A DNA stretch of 64,000 nt from Tubulanus polymorphus (Eukaryota > Nemertea > Palaeonemertea > Tubulaniformes > Tubulanidae), in the NCBI RefSeq assembly GCF_964204645.1, contig NC_134027.1, positions 19,022,485 through 19,086,484 on the forward strand. Reading direction: 5' to 3'. Made by a program: the position numbers and the translations under genes. The stretch's first letter is position 1. Every line of letters begins with the position of its first letter. Shown piece by piece: positions 11,067-21,826 of this stretch. Under the pieces are notes generated by a model, which worked only from the letters and a program-made list of their open reading frames with translations, made no database searches and was not told the origin of the DNA.

Positions 11067-11254
11067 AATTAACTTACTACTACTTACTTAAGCTACTTAG
11101 CAACTCAATCTATGACGTCATATTTCCACAAAATAGCCAATCTGCTGAAAGAAAGTAATGATTTTTGAATATTTCCGACGACGAAATTTTGATAGCTACT
11201 GCATTTAGCTGAAAGTGCAAACAAACAATGATTAGCTCTTTGCGATGCGCTTTA

Positions 11255-13250
11255 AACGATTGTCTGGACCGGGTCCTCGTATGCAAAACGACATCACAGC
11301 GATATTGATGCGTTTTCGTCTACACAGTACAGCTATAACATCAGACATTGAGAAAGCGTTCTTACAAATTTTGTTGCCAGAAGCAGATAGGGATTTTACG
11401 CGTTTTCTGTGGCTCAAAGATTCTAATGATCCTACAAGCGAGTTAATTACATATTGATTCAGAGTAGTTTTGTTCGGAGCCAGCAGTTCGCCATTTATTT
11501 CAAATGCAAGTATCTATAAACACTTGATGCTACACTCGTCACGGGTAGCTGATATAATCATGAAGAATATTTACGTGGATAACATTATAGTTTCGGTCTG
11601 AGATCGATATATGGCTGAAGAGTTTTGCTTCAAGTCTCGTTCGGTGTAATGAGTGATGGAGGATTTAACCTACGGTGCTGTAACAGTAATGATGGGCATA
11701 TTAAAGAACTTGCGTCAAATGACGGAGTGGCAGAATCCGTTACAGAAACGAATGTGTTAGGTCTACATTGGAACACTGAAACGGAATATCTGGCATTAAA
11801 ACCAGTTCAAACCGCGGAATTAGATAATGGCGTTACCAAGCGTATTGTATTACGGCAAGCGTCGAAGATATTCGATCCGTTGGGTTTCACGACCCCGGTA
11901 ATAATCAAGGCGAAATGTGATAGCTGACTCCTCTTTAAACTGTATCAGTTATTTGGTTCTGTCTTGGGGGCAACGACTGACGATGGGAAAACTCACCGAC
12001 TGAGACCACTGGGATAAATAAAGAGAAAATATATTTACGAATGAAAACTAGAGAATGACACTCAATTAAATCACATAACAGATTGTTGGAACATACATTA
12101 TTGATAAATTATTACCATTCCGATAATTTGATTACTATTCATTACTAAGATCTAAATCAGAGTTTAACATAGATGTAGTGGACATATCAATCAATTAAAT
12201 TATAAAATACACAGATTAATCACAATTTCCCGCAAAAATTACCTTACTTCCGGAAGGGAATTGAATCAAACCCCCAGCCATTTTGACCGAGGACAACTCA
12301 AAAACACATCGTTATAAATAACAACGACAAGGTAATTTTACCACAGATCCAGCCCAAGAAGTGTGTCTCTTTTAGACTAAAGATTAAATATGGTTAACTC
12401 GCCACTCACCACGCGATAAATAAAGAGAAAATATATTTAGATAATGAATATAATAAATATATTGTTGATTCAGCAGATCATCGTCCGATTAGGCCGAATG
12501 AAAACTAGAGAATGACACTGATTTAAATCACAGCTGTCAAACTCATAATTTGCTACTCGCAGAGATGGCGCCACGAGCTGGACGATAGTTGGCAGCTGAA
12601 CCGACGAATTTATTAAAACCAACTACAAGCAACTACTTTTGTGCCTACCACAGAAACTCTTCATTCAGAAGCTTTGTAAGTTAGATCTAGACTGGGACAA
12701 TGTTTTGGCCCCGGACTTATGTTGCGAATGGAGTTTCATCGCGCGTGATATACAGGAGATTTCTGGTTTATCCGTACCGCGTCAATACTTTTCGCATGTT
12801 GCTGCTCGTCTCAGTCGTCACGTGGTGGCATAATTATGAATTCCTGATCTGAACGTTCGCTTATGGAGTGACAGTAAAGTGGTACTAGCCTGGTTGAATT
12901 CAGCGAAATCGCTACCGAGATTTGTAGCCAATCGCGTTGCTGAAATTCGGAAAATAACGAATATCGCTAATTGGAATTACTGTTGTTCGGGTTAGAGGTA
13001 CAACAGCGTTTAAATTGATGAACAGTAAAGACTGGTTAAACGGTCCTGTTGGATTAGCGAGAACGAACTACACCCGGTGAATTCAAAAATGAAGTGAACA
13101 ACGAAACGTGTTTAGTCAACACTTCTACAGCAGAACAACATGAAGTTGAATCTCGTCTACCGGACATTATCGATTCGATATATAGACCTGATTCTCCAGC
13201 ATTACGTCATAATGCTCGGGATTCCATGAGAAGAGATCACTTCCGGAGTC
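11255..13250 (+). pseudogene. Degenerate BEL/Pao retrotransposon: RT and RNase H region
   Basis: Broken plus-strand frames carry BEL/Pao hallmarks in order. At 11245-11457 there is an RT segment with ITSDIEKAFLQI and FTRFLWLKD, followed by VLFGASSSPF and the catalytic-site region IYVDNIIVS near 11570. At 11625-11927 there is the linker ending KIFDPLGFTTPVIIKAK. At 12639-12833 comes LFIQKLCKLDLDW. At 12850-12985 is an RNase H-like segment with LWSDSKVVLAWL and FVANRVAEIRKI. Several frameshifts and stops break it, and foreign sequence sits inside at about 11938-12640. The left end is fused to the 5S array. It is not functional. Confidence 0.75.
11938..12640. mobile_element. Non-coding insertion within the BEL/Pao copy
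   Basis: BEL/Pao coding similarity stops near 11938 and resumes near 12640. Between them is AT-rich sequence with internal direct repeats: ATAAATAAAGAGAAAATATA at about 12015 and 12417, and GAATGAAAACTAGAGAATGA at about 12039 and 12498. It may be LTR-like or another repeat. I did not find its termini or a clean target duplication. Confidence 0.45.
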
Positions 13251-13259
13251 ACTGAGGTC

Positions 13260-15262
13260 CAACTTCCTTGTGGGTGATGGATGTAATTTGAGAGTGCTCT
13301 CATCAAATTTATTTCGGTTCGTTATCGGTGGTCATCTACTGTTGTAAGGTGAAACATATTATTTTTTTTATATCTGTTTACTTTTTCTTTACCTACTGTT
13401 GTAAGGTATTTTGAATTTGTATGTTTTTGCCATGGCGGCTTACAATAAATTAGTTGCTTGACATTGGGTCTGACATTACGGTAGCCAATGAGGATGAGTC
13501 AGCTTGTTCTGCTGGTCTCGTGGCTGACGAAATGTCGGTTCAACAGGCTAGTGATGAAGGACGGAGTCAGTCTTTCCTCCTTCTGTCTGACTATTATGGG
13601 TCTTCGAATAAGGACACTCAGGCTGTAAGTGTTGATAAAAAAGATAAGGACAAAGCTGCTAAATTGAAAGCAATTCCTAATACTTCTCGTCGAGTTTTTA
13701 CGTCAAAAAGCTCATGTTCAGCTCAGCCAGAGACTTTATCTGAAAGTCATGTCGATCCTGTTTTGACAGAGTTTTTAAAGATGAGGAAAAGACTTGAAGC
13801 TTTAGAGTCTCAATATTTGCAAAATGATAATGATCGATTTGATGTGGATCAACAGAATCAGTGATATGGGTGACGAGCTCAATACGTCTGACCAATTTAC
13901 GGCTATTTTACCCAAAATATAGACCGTAATAATAACGTTCAGTTACATGAGGACAATGACTTCATGACCTGTATCAGGTCAGAGATTGAGGTTCTTAAAA
14001 ATGTCGGACCCCCGATAAAAAATCAACAGTTAGCACAAGCCGTTGATAAACTGATGACAGGGTTTAGTGGAGAAAATTCTGATATTAAGAAGGATTTGTT
14101 TGAAAAATTGGAGAAATCCGTTAGGCAGTATGCTTGCCCTGAAAATATCCCGAGTTTGGCCGTCACTTAAGTAAATCAGCCAATTTGGTCTAAGTTAAAT
14201 AAAGAGTCGGCTGCTTTCGATTTAAAATGCCAGAAGATTCAGAATTATAACCTAAGAGGTATAACTGCTATCACACAAGCAATGTATCTTTTATCGGGTC
14301 CAGACCCTTTAGACAAAAAGACCTTAGGTATGACGTTATATCACTCCTTGAGTCTCTTTGCGCAAAGCAACTATGAAAAGAATTTAAGACGTCGGGAACT
14401 ATTGAAGCGTGGATTTAACGATGTTTATGCGCCAATCTTGCTCCCCTCTAATTCTATTGGGAAAGACATTTCGGGGATCATCTTGATGACAAATTGCGAG
14501 ACATAGAGAGGTCAAGTCGTATGGTTACGAAGATTGTAGATCGAGGTTGTGGGAACTATCGATCTACAGGTTATGGAAAGAGGAGATTCCAGCCTTATAG
14601 AAGGCATGCTTCTTTCAATCTCCCTAAATAGGAAAAGAGGTCAACATCAGAGAAAATAGTAAGTTCTCAGTTATCTTCTGTTGCTGGCCGAATTAAACAT
14701 TTTTGGGAGACTTTAACCTCTGACAAATCAATTTTGAATTTGGTTTTGGGTTAAGACATTGAATGGGATTCGATGCCTCCTTTTCAGTTTTTTCCACCGC
14801 GTTCAATTAGATTTAATGAGGTTGAAACTTCTGCTATTGACTCGCTATTATCAGATTTTTTGAGTCATGGAATTATTGAATTGGCTTCACCTGATAGGGG
14901 TCAATGTTTATCTAATATTTTCGTCGTTCCGAAAAAAAGATGGATCATTCAGACTTATTTTGAATTTGACTTTTTTAAACAAACATGTCAAGTATTATCA
15001 TTTTAAAATGAACTCTTTGAAATCAGTTCTTAGTGTTATGACTCCAGGTTGTTTCATGGCCTCTCTTGATTTGAAAGATGCCTATTATTCTGTCAATATC
15101 GCTTGTAGTGATCGAAAATATCTTCGATTCATTTGGAAGGGTCAACTTTTTCAGTATACCTGCCTTCCAAACAGAATTTCATCGGCTCCAAGAATTTTCA
15201 CCAAGCTTCTGAAGCCTGTTTTACTCCCCTTCGAGAATTGGGGTATATTTCTGCAGATCTAC
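13260..15262 (+). pseudogene. Degenerate DIRS-like retrotransposon: gag-like and RT region
   Basis: Plus-strand frames at 13454-13864, 13964-14170 and 14282-14506 resemble the gag-like protein of DIRS elements, with a charged middle part. The frames at 14773-15274 are a reverse transcriptase of DIRS type: a PPRSIRF start, LSNIFVVPKKDGSFRLILN-like sequence spread over two frames, FKMNSLKSVL, MASLDLKDAYYSV, KYLRFIWKG and FQYTCLPN. Frameshifts and stops break it, and the YxDD part, RNase H, methylase-like domain and tyrosine recombinase are missing. It sits between BEL/Pao RNase H sequence on the left and BEL/Pao integrase on the right, so it probably inserted into the BEL copy. The limits are approximate. 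Confidence 0.65.
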
Positions 15263-15600
15263 ACATTTTGTTAATACGTCTTCTGGAGTAACGAATAGAC
15301 CGATAAATAAACTTCATCCATTGGAGATTGACTTTTACAGTATTCATAATGTGTGTGGTGGGAGGCCCCCTGTCGGAAAATCTGAAAATCGCGAGGTCAA
15401 TACGCCATTACGTTCTAGAACTTTAAGGAAAGCTGCGGTGATTGCTAATGAGAAAATTAAAGATATGATATGATTTATCGCCTTTTATGTGTTTTTGTGT
15501 TGATCTTTGGGCCCCAGGAGTGTCCTGAATTGTGGTTGGCTTATGTGCATGTGATATTAACTCGACATTTGGCCTTTATTTCTGTAAGCCTCCTCATGCC
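15263..15600 (+). pseudogene. BEL/Pao integrase C-terminal tail from a second copy
   Basis: The reading frame around 15275-15470 contains SGVTNRPINKLHPLEI, the conserved segment just after the BEL/Pao integrase domain. A basic tail ending LRKAAVIANEKIKDMI and a stop follow. An equivalent segment belonging to a different copy occurs near 16890-16940 (TNGITNRPLAKLVPLEI-like, frame-shifted). At least two BEL/Pao elements therefore contribute here. Confidence 0.5.
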
Positions 15601-15975
15601 TGACCAGGCATTATATTGTGTATGTTGAGTCGTAAAATAGTTGAGTTCAGTGTTGTACATGAAATCATAGGGGTTAGTTTGTTCGTATCTATATTCCTGC
15701 AGAATGCAGGAAAGATGGGAGGATATTGGGAAAAGCTAGTTGGCATCGTTAAGACTTGTCTGATGAAGGTTTTAGGTCGCGCACGCGTATCCAGCACTGA
15801 ATTGATAACAATCAACAGTGTTTTTTTACAGAGATCGAAGCAGTCGTCAACGATCGACCTCTTACATACATGTCGTCAAATTTTGATGACCCCGAACAAC
15901 CCCTGCATATTTAATTTACGGTCGACGTATTGCAAACCTACCTCATGTTGAACTCGAATCAGATGACTGATATAG
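15600..15975 (+). pseudogene. BEL/Pao integrase core fragment
   Basis: The plus strand at about 15700-15960 has GKMGGYWEKLVGIVKTCL, then a frameshift at a T-run near 15820, then FTEIEAVVNDRPLTY (carrying the glutamate typical of the DDE integrase), and after another frameshift PAYLIYGRRIANLPH. These are characteristic of BEL/Pao integrases. It resumes the reading order interrupted by the DIRS-like insertion. Confidence 0.65.
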
Positions 15976-16540
15976 CAAACCAATATATTCATTTTTACAA
16001 AATGTACTTTCTTGATTTGGCAGTTTCATTTTTGGAATAACTATGTCATGGTAACATAGATTTGATCTCCATAAATATAGCTTTTCAAATATCAGATTTA
16101 CATTTTTGAAAAATAACATTTTAAAAATCATTTTATATCTAAGATTATTTTCATGTTTCTCTTTTTACCATTTATGACTGCCAAGCCTAGTTACTCTGGT
16201 CTGAGAAGCTTTGTTCTCATAGTATCTTAAAGTCAACAAACCGCTACATTTGCCTAGATACTTAATGGTGACACTAATTACAAAGTTTGTTTTCTTGGCA
16301 ATCTGGCATCTATCCGTTGTCAGAGCCCAAGTACCAGGATCCCCTCTCCAATCAGATGAATCTTTGCTAGATTGGGTTTGTAGGTGGATCCTGAGTCACC
16401 AAGGTCCAGCTCAGGCCTAGCTGGGTTATTCCAGGGAAGTGTGATGATCATCACACTTCCCTGGTTATTCTGACTTTGGGTTTCATCGAATAAACCTAAT
16501 CTGCAATTAAAGATTTATACTCGTATTTTCATTGGATTTT
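15976..16540. other. AT-rich non-coding insert with perfect 34-bp palindrome
   Basis: This stretch interrupts BEL/Pao integrase coding sequence. No coding signal was seen. It holds a perfect 34-bp palindrome at 16431-16464 (arms begin CCAGGGAAGTGTGATGA), and AGGATCC / GGATCCT inverted repeats at about 16338 and 16385. It may be a small inverted-repeat element; ends were not resolved. Confidence 0.5.
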
Positions 16541-17095
16541 CAGGATCACAAAACATGATTATAACCGCGGTGGTTTATCCCAAAAACTTCCGCATTAAAC
16601 TTATCTGATCCAGACTTTCTGACGAGTGCAAGTTTGAGGCCTCGCGCATGAAGCACATGAGTGTTGTTTTCCAACAAGAGAAGATGGGCAAGATGGCGCA
16701 AGGAATACCTTACGTCACTGCGTGAACGCTTCACAAGTTCCGTTGCTCATTATGGCATCAAGGTTAAAAAGGGGAATTTTGTACATATTTGTGATGATTC
16801 TCCCCGGGTAAAGTGGAAGATGGGAATTATCATCGATATTAAAGTATGGGAGAATCCTGATATTTTAAGCTTCTCTACGCACCGCCAACGGAATCACAAA
16901 CAGGCCGCTAGCTAAATTAGTGCCGTTAGAAATTACCTATTCGAATCCGGAGGAACTACAACCGGCTAAAATAGTCAATCATGTGACTCGTCGCGCTCGG
17001 ACACTCGGCCCAGGAGACAAGCTGCCGATACCGCTCGGTAACGTATACTACGAATCTACGCACTGTTTGTGTCCCGGAGGGCAATAGCGATAGTG
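16541..17095 (+). pseudogene. BEL/Pao integrase C-terminal domain fragment
   Basis: The frame at 16661-16915 has RWARWRKEYLTSLRERF, then IKVKKGNFVHICDDSPRVKW and KMGIIIDI. This matches the C-terminal chromatin-binding-like domain of BEL/Pao integrases. After a frameshift near 16885 the text continues TNRPLAKLVPLEI. A stop near 17090 ends it. The copy is dead, but order and strand agree with the fragments to the left. Confidence 0.65.
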
Positions 17096-17339
17096 AGTAC
17101 TGTATAATTTTCCGAGTTGTCGCCGTTGTGATAGATAAAAAGTCGCAAAATTTCGATCGGAAACCTATCGAAATCTTGTTTTATATTACGTTTGTCGTGG
17201 AATTATCGAATTGAAAACTAAAATGGTAAATTATTGGTGCAGACTCCTAAACGATCTAAATCCAAGTAAAATAAGTAAAATAATGTGTGAAATAATAACT
17301 CATCTACACGGTCAGAACCAAAACCACTGTAAGTGGATT

Positions 17340-18255
17340 CATTAAACGCAAGTTACACATTTCCTCTTTTTTCTGGCGTTCGCCAAATGTTCTGAAATAC
17401 AAGGCTTTGGTAAATACCACTGATGGTGATTTAAAACATCACCTTATACGATTCTTGTCTAAGTGTGATATATATATTGATTAAAATTTGAAGCATAGTG
17501 CGATTGTTATATCCTCACTGATAATATGGAAAATATCTGATAGAACTCCCGCATATAAGTAGAAGATTCCTGCTGACGTTTCGTTCAAATAACCATACGC
17601 TGCCTGTGGAAGTAGATCGGTATACATATGAGAATTTTGATAATAAATGTGGTATAGCAGATATAGGTGATGAATTCCATGTTTCACTCGAATGCAATTC
17701 ATAACGAAAAGAACGCAAGTTACACATACCCTCTTTTTTCTGGCGTTCGCCAAATGTTCTGAAATACAAGGCTTTGGCCAAATGCCACTGATGGTGATTT
17801 AAAACATCACCATATACGATTCTTGTCCAAGTGTGATATATAAATTGATTAGAATTTGAAACATAGCGCGATTGTTATATCCTCACTGATAATATGGAAA
17901 ATATTTTGTATGAACCTCCATTGATGTCCTTTAACGTCCAAGTCATTTAAATCTGGCTAGGCTACTTGGTTACATATGTACATATCATTGATTCAAATTT
18001 TGCTTTGTAAGTAGAAACTGTTGATGTTATTTGTTTGATTTTGCTAGACTAATCATTGTAAATATATATTAATTGAATCTTTTACAGCCTATTTATTGTA
18101 AATGAAAAACACATAATTATTGATTCCTTTGAATTCTATTTATATCTATTCATTTCTTATTGTGTCTTTTGATATTTTGTTATATATACATGTATATTGT
18201 ATGAACTTCGATCCTTATACTTTCATAAAAGTTTTATCTTATCTAATCTAATCTT
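17340..18255 (+). pseudogene. LINE 3' end with tandemly duplicated ORF2 C-terminus and TAATC tail
   Basis: A segment of about 195 bp is present twice in direct orientation (17346-17545 and 17706-17905). Both encode the last residues of a LINE ORF2 (KLHI-SFFWRSPNVLKYKAL, then LIRFLSKCDIYID and a stop in the first copy). The sequence between them encodes the preceding zinc-like segment (NKCGIADIGDEFHVSLEC), as in CR1/L2-like LINEs. The 3' untranslated part runs to 18255 and ends in TAATC-type repeats. A second copy of this 3' end lies at 23512-23702. Confidence 0.6.
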
Positions 18256-19342
18256 GGTTATACTAACTAACATCAACCCTGTTTTAGTGTAGGCCAGTGT
18301 ACGCGTGTGCCCGCGTAATAGAAGTGTACTACACTGATACATAGGCCTACCCGTGCGCACGGCCCGGTACTACTCGTCAGAAGGAAAACCGACATATCAA
18401 ACCCAGACGTAGCGTTTTCTTGCTCGATCAAGGAAATTTGCCCCGCAGAGATCAATTTTTGAGAAATACTAAATGCATGAAAATTTCAGTTTATTTCCAA
18501 ACGGCATTTTCCAATTTTCCATAATTGAAAGAATTATGATTTAGATTGCATCTTTTTTCTCAACTCAACTCATCATAGAAAGAGATCTAATTTCCCATTT
18601 CAAGCACAAGCGGGGCGGCCAATCGCGTGCGTTCATTCTTTGCTTAACGACTAATCCTCAAAAAGTGTATGAGTTGAAATATGGAGGTGGCAAAAATATT
18701 TCAAAATTTTTTCATCATGTTCAAAGATCCCCCCCCCCCCGGTTTGCTGATAAGTACACTTGATACACGAATAAAAATGCGAAATATGTCACCAGAAATT
18801 GATTTAATCATGTAGATGAAAACTCGTAGAAAAGGTTGACCGATATTTGACGCGATTTGTTTGTAGAATGTTGATGATTTATTTTATTTATTTATTTTAT
18901 TTACACTCGAACCCATTACAGGTACTAGAGGGACATTTTCAGATGTATAACACGGTATAAAAGTTACAAATTCAATAACACAATACACTTGTTAAAATGA
19001 AAAAACAGAAAATAACATAGTAACTAATTAGAACTATCCATGCATAGAGAAAGCGAGTGTGCACACGCGTGGATTGTGTTTACTACCAGAATGTCGAGCG
19101 TGCGCACTGCGAACAAGATGGTGGAAACTCTCTTGTGAAAAAATCGCCTAATTTTAGCCTATATCGGCTGCACCATACAGCGATTGCTCGCCGAATTGCT
19201 ATGTGAGTGAGTAATGATACTTTGTAACGCCACGAACGTACGTCGTGGCACCACTAATCGATAACAAACACACATGTATAGTACACCTCTGCATCATGCA
19301 TCGAGGATAACGCATGTAAACAAATATACCGTACATCGTTGA
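18256..19342. other. Upstream flank of the piggyBac gene; no gene seen
   Basis: No coding region was recognised. Near 18870-19030 is a TTTATTTTATTTAT run followed by ACTCGAACCCATTACAGG, which reads as the A-rich 3' tail of a minus-strand LINE or SINE. A short inverted repeat, GCCACGA...TCGTGGC, lies at about 19229-19249. I could not find a piggyBac inverted terminus next to a TTAA here. Confidence 0.4.
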
Positions 19343-21232
19343 ATGACCTTCTTTGCATCATTCATAGTCACTATGTCGTCGCGTAAACATGTCGGCTTAT
19401 TCTTAGCGGGCGAATCAGACGTATCAGACGAATCAGATGATGAATATCCAGTCGAAATGCAGCAGCTTTCTTCAGAATACTCTAGTTCTGATGCTGAATC
19501 AACCGACGGAGTTCCAGACATATCAGATGATGAATACCCAGTCGAAATGCTGCAGTCTTCTTCAGAATACTCTAGTGCTGATGCTGAATCAAGCGACGAA
19601 GTTCAAGATCCACCGGGCAGACAAGGGCGTGGCCGCCCTAGAGGCGTAGGCAGAGCTAGAAACGTGAATACCGATTCTCAGGAAAATAATTGGATACAAG
19701 TTACAGGTAGTGATCCAGGGCCAACATTGAAGCTGTTTAAACCCCCAAGCCCGAGTGGCCCCGCAAATCTCGATGCAATTGTCGATGTTGATGACCCACT
19801 TGAATATTTTCGTCTGTTTTTTACGGACGAAATTGTACAGGATATAGTTACCGAGATAAATCGATACGCTAACGAGAAGATAGCTGCCGGAAATCTGAAA
19901 AATCATTCCAGACTCAAAAAATGGCGTGACATCAACTTAGATGAATTCCTTAGGTTCATAGGAATCTTGCTTCAAATGGGTGTAGTGCGTTTGCCGACCG
20001 TACAGATGTACTGGAGCGTAAAATGGCAACATTCGGTGAGATTTTTCCGCGATTCGATGCAGCGAGATCGTTTTCTCATTCTCTATCACACAATGCTACA
20101 TGTGTGTCATTCGGATCCGAAACGAAATCGCGAACGAGGACACAAGATTACCCCGCTATTGCGTAAAATCGTCGAAAAATATCAACGTCATTACGTGCCG
20201 TATCAAGAAGTTTCAATGGACGAATCGATGATCGGTTACAAGGGTAGAGTCGCATTTAAGCAACACTGCCCTAAAAAACCCACGAAATGGGGATTACTTG
20301 CTAGAACACTGGCTTGTCCGCACACAGGCTATCTGCTGAATATTAATTTATACTGCGGCCGAGATGATAACTTGAAAGTCGAACCGGGGCTATCTAGAAC
20401 CGCGCAAATAGTCATGGATATCGTGAGACCGTTTTTTCATCGCGGACACCACATCTACTGCGATCGGCTGTATAGTAGTGTCGAATTGGCTGAAAAATTG
20501 TATGAAAACGGATGCCACTATACTGGTACAATTTTGTTGAATAGAAGGGGGCTTCCTCGAGCTCTAAAAAATTCGCGACATTTGCAACGAGGAGACACCG
20601 TTGCTTGCCGCAAGGGAGATGTTTTGGTACTCAACTGGCATGATAAGCGTGTAGTTTCGGTAATTTCCACTTACAGTAAGGGGGATGAACGCGTCGAAGT
20701 AAATGTGCGCGGTCGCGAGGAACCTGTTCAGAAACCGAGTGTTATAGTAGACTATAACAAACACATGTCAGGCGTTGATCTGCATGACCAGTATAATAAA
20801 TATTATGACAGTTCGCGTAAATCCATAAAATGGTGGAAAAAGGTGTTTTTCTGGCTTTTGGAGTCCGTTGTTACCAACGCGTACATTCTGTGGAAGCTAA
20901 ACAATGGCCAAGACCACAAAAATCAATCGATATTGAAATTTCGGGAAGATCTCGTTGGAAAGCTCGTTCCGCGCCAAGATGCGACAGAAACACGGACTAG
21001 AGGCCGTCCCTCCCATGGACCACCTCTTGAAAGGTTGAACGGCAAATTCCATCGGCTTATGTGTGAGGCTAGAGCGTCTAAATCTTGTAGAGTATGCTCA
21101 GACTTCTCAGTAGGCATTCGCAAACAGACAAAATTTTACTGTGGTACGTGCGCTGATAAACCAGGCCTGCACCACCATGACTGTTTCAACAAGTACCATA
21201 CTGAAAAGAACTATAAAAACTGTTCCTATTGA
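19343..21232 (+). CDS. piggyBac-family transposase (intact ORF)
   Basis: A 629-codon uninterrupted ORF encoding a piggyBac-like transposase (DDE_Tnp_1_7), which would act in the nucleus to cut and paste DNA at TTAA. Residues 1-80 are acidic and serine-rich and include a tandem duplication (two DEYPVEM...SSEYSS blocks). A basic GRQGRGRPRGVGRAR patch follows. The catalytic core spans about 130-540. The likely catalytic aspartates are D293 (SMDESMIGYKGR), D374 (IYCDRLYSS) and D479 (GVDLHDQY, with D482), and their spacing agrees with the family. A Cys/His-rich C-terminus (CRVC...CGTC...HHHDCFNKYH) resembles the family's zinc-binding domain. Length is in the usual range. A second ATG at codon 11 is an alternative start. 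There are no introns or stops, so it may be recently active or domesticated. The element's TTAA-flanked termini were not located. Confidence 0.93.
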   Translation: MTFFASFIVTMSSRKHVGLFLAGESDVSDESDDEYPVEMQQLSSEYSSSDAESTDGVPDISDDEYPVEMLQSSSEYSSADAESSDEVQDPPGRQGRGRPRGVGRARNVNTDSQENNWIQVTGSDPGPTLKLFKPPSPSGPANLDAIVDVDDPLEYFRLFFTDEIVQDIVTEINRYANEKIAAGNLKNHSRLKKWRDINLDEFLRFIGILLQMGVVRLPTVQMYWSVKWQHSVRFFRDSMQRDRFLILYHTMLHVCHSDPKRNRERGHKITPLLRKIVEKYQRHYVPYQEVSMDESMIGYKGRVAFKQHCPKKPTKWGLLARTLACPHTGYLLNINLYCGRDDNLKVEPGLSRTAQIVMDIVRPFFHRGHHIYCDRLYSSVELAEKLYENGCHYTGTILLNRRGLPRALKNSRHLQRGDTVACRKGDVLVLNWHDKRVVSVISTYSKGDERVEVNVRGREEPVQKPSVIVDYNKHMSGVDLHDQYNKYYDSSRKSIKWWKKVFFWLLESVVTNAYILWKLNNGQDHKNQSILKFREDLVGKLVPRQDATETRTRGRPSHGPPLERLNGKFHRLMCEARASKSCRVCSDFSVGIRKQTKFYCGTCADKPGLHHHDCFNKYHTEKNYKNCSY

Positions 21233-21272
21233 TTACTTACAACGTACATGTACAACAACTTTTTTCGGTGGA

Positions 21273-21278
21273 AATAAA
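21273..21278 (+). terminator. Poly(A) signal of the piggyBac gene
   Basis: AATAAA lies about 40 bp after the stop codon, in the right place to end the transposase transcript. Confidence 0.55.
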
Positions 21279-21430
21279 TTGACTTTCTTTGGTATTCGTA
21301 TTACAATATTGGCTTTTGTAACTTCATAAGGATCAGTTTGGTCCCCTAATATCTCAAGGGCCCGCAAAGACTCCCAATATTTCTCATTAGAATGGACTAC
21401 GTACTTTATTCTAGTTCTTGTGAGTCAAAG

Positions 21431-21476
21431 CATGGACGTATAAACTAGTTTAACTACTCTAGTTTATACGTCCATG
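21431..21476. repeat. Hairpin with 18-bp perfect arms
   Basis: CATGGACGTATAAACTAG and its exact complement are separated by 10 bp. A close relative lies at 21827-21880, and a half-site recurs near 31366-31395. This suggests the termini of a dispersed inverted-repeat element rather than a terminator of the upstream gene. Confidence 0.7.
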
Positions 21477-21826
21477 GTCAAAGGAAGTCTCAGAAAGATA
21501 TATTGACCGGAAAGAAGCAAAAACGGAATAAAGCTGCCAAGAGTTCCTGTATTGGAGAAAGTTGTCATACGATCTAATCTATACTGCGTATGAAGCAAAA
21601 TCTAGGCCTATAAGACAGAACCATACCGCGACGCATTGTAGGGAAATTAATGCATGTAAGCCTTCCAGGTGAGGCCGAGGAGTATGGATGCTTGAGATTG
21701 AGATCGGCCTTCCCACTATCTACAGTATCTTGTTTATAAGTGAGGGTGGCTCACAACTGTAACTCTGCAGGTCACGTACAGTTATTAAGGCCGACTTCAA
21801 GTATAAAAGGCCCATCATCTGTCAGA

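Larger units (their letters stand above)
433..11254 (-). repeat. Tandem 5S rDNA array, 15 genes, unit about 627 bp
   Basis: Fifteen 5S genes recur on the minus strand at a mean spacing near 627 bp, with well conserved spacers. Each spacer holds a palindromic TGACGTCA, a block with CAGCAACGCGTGTCGCC, and an A-run on the plus strand just before the gene, which is the T-run Pol III terminator on the coding strand. Larger spacings are explained: 2343 to 3210 (867 bp) has an extra spacer segment of about 240 bp, 6973 to 7936 holds the 327-bp element, and 7936 to 9065 holds the 500-bp foldback element. The same extra segment lies before the first gene (about 540-780). The array therefore shows a roughly 2.12-kb higher-order period (434 against 2556). 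The last unit is broken at 11254. Confidence 0.92.

Noticed and set aside
19294-19906. Minus-strand ORFs under the piggyBac start
   Set aside because: They are shadows of the plus-strand transposase; no family motifs.
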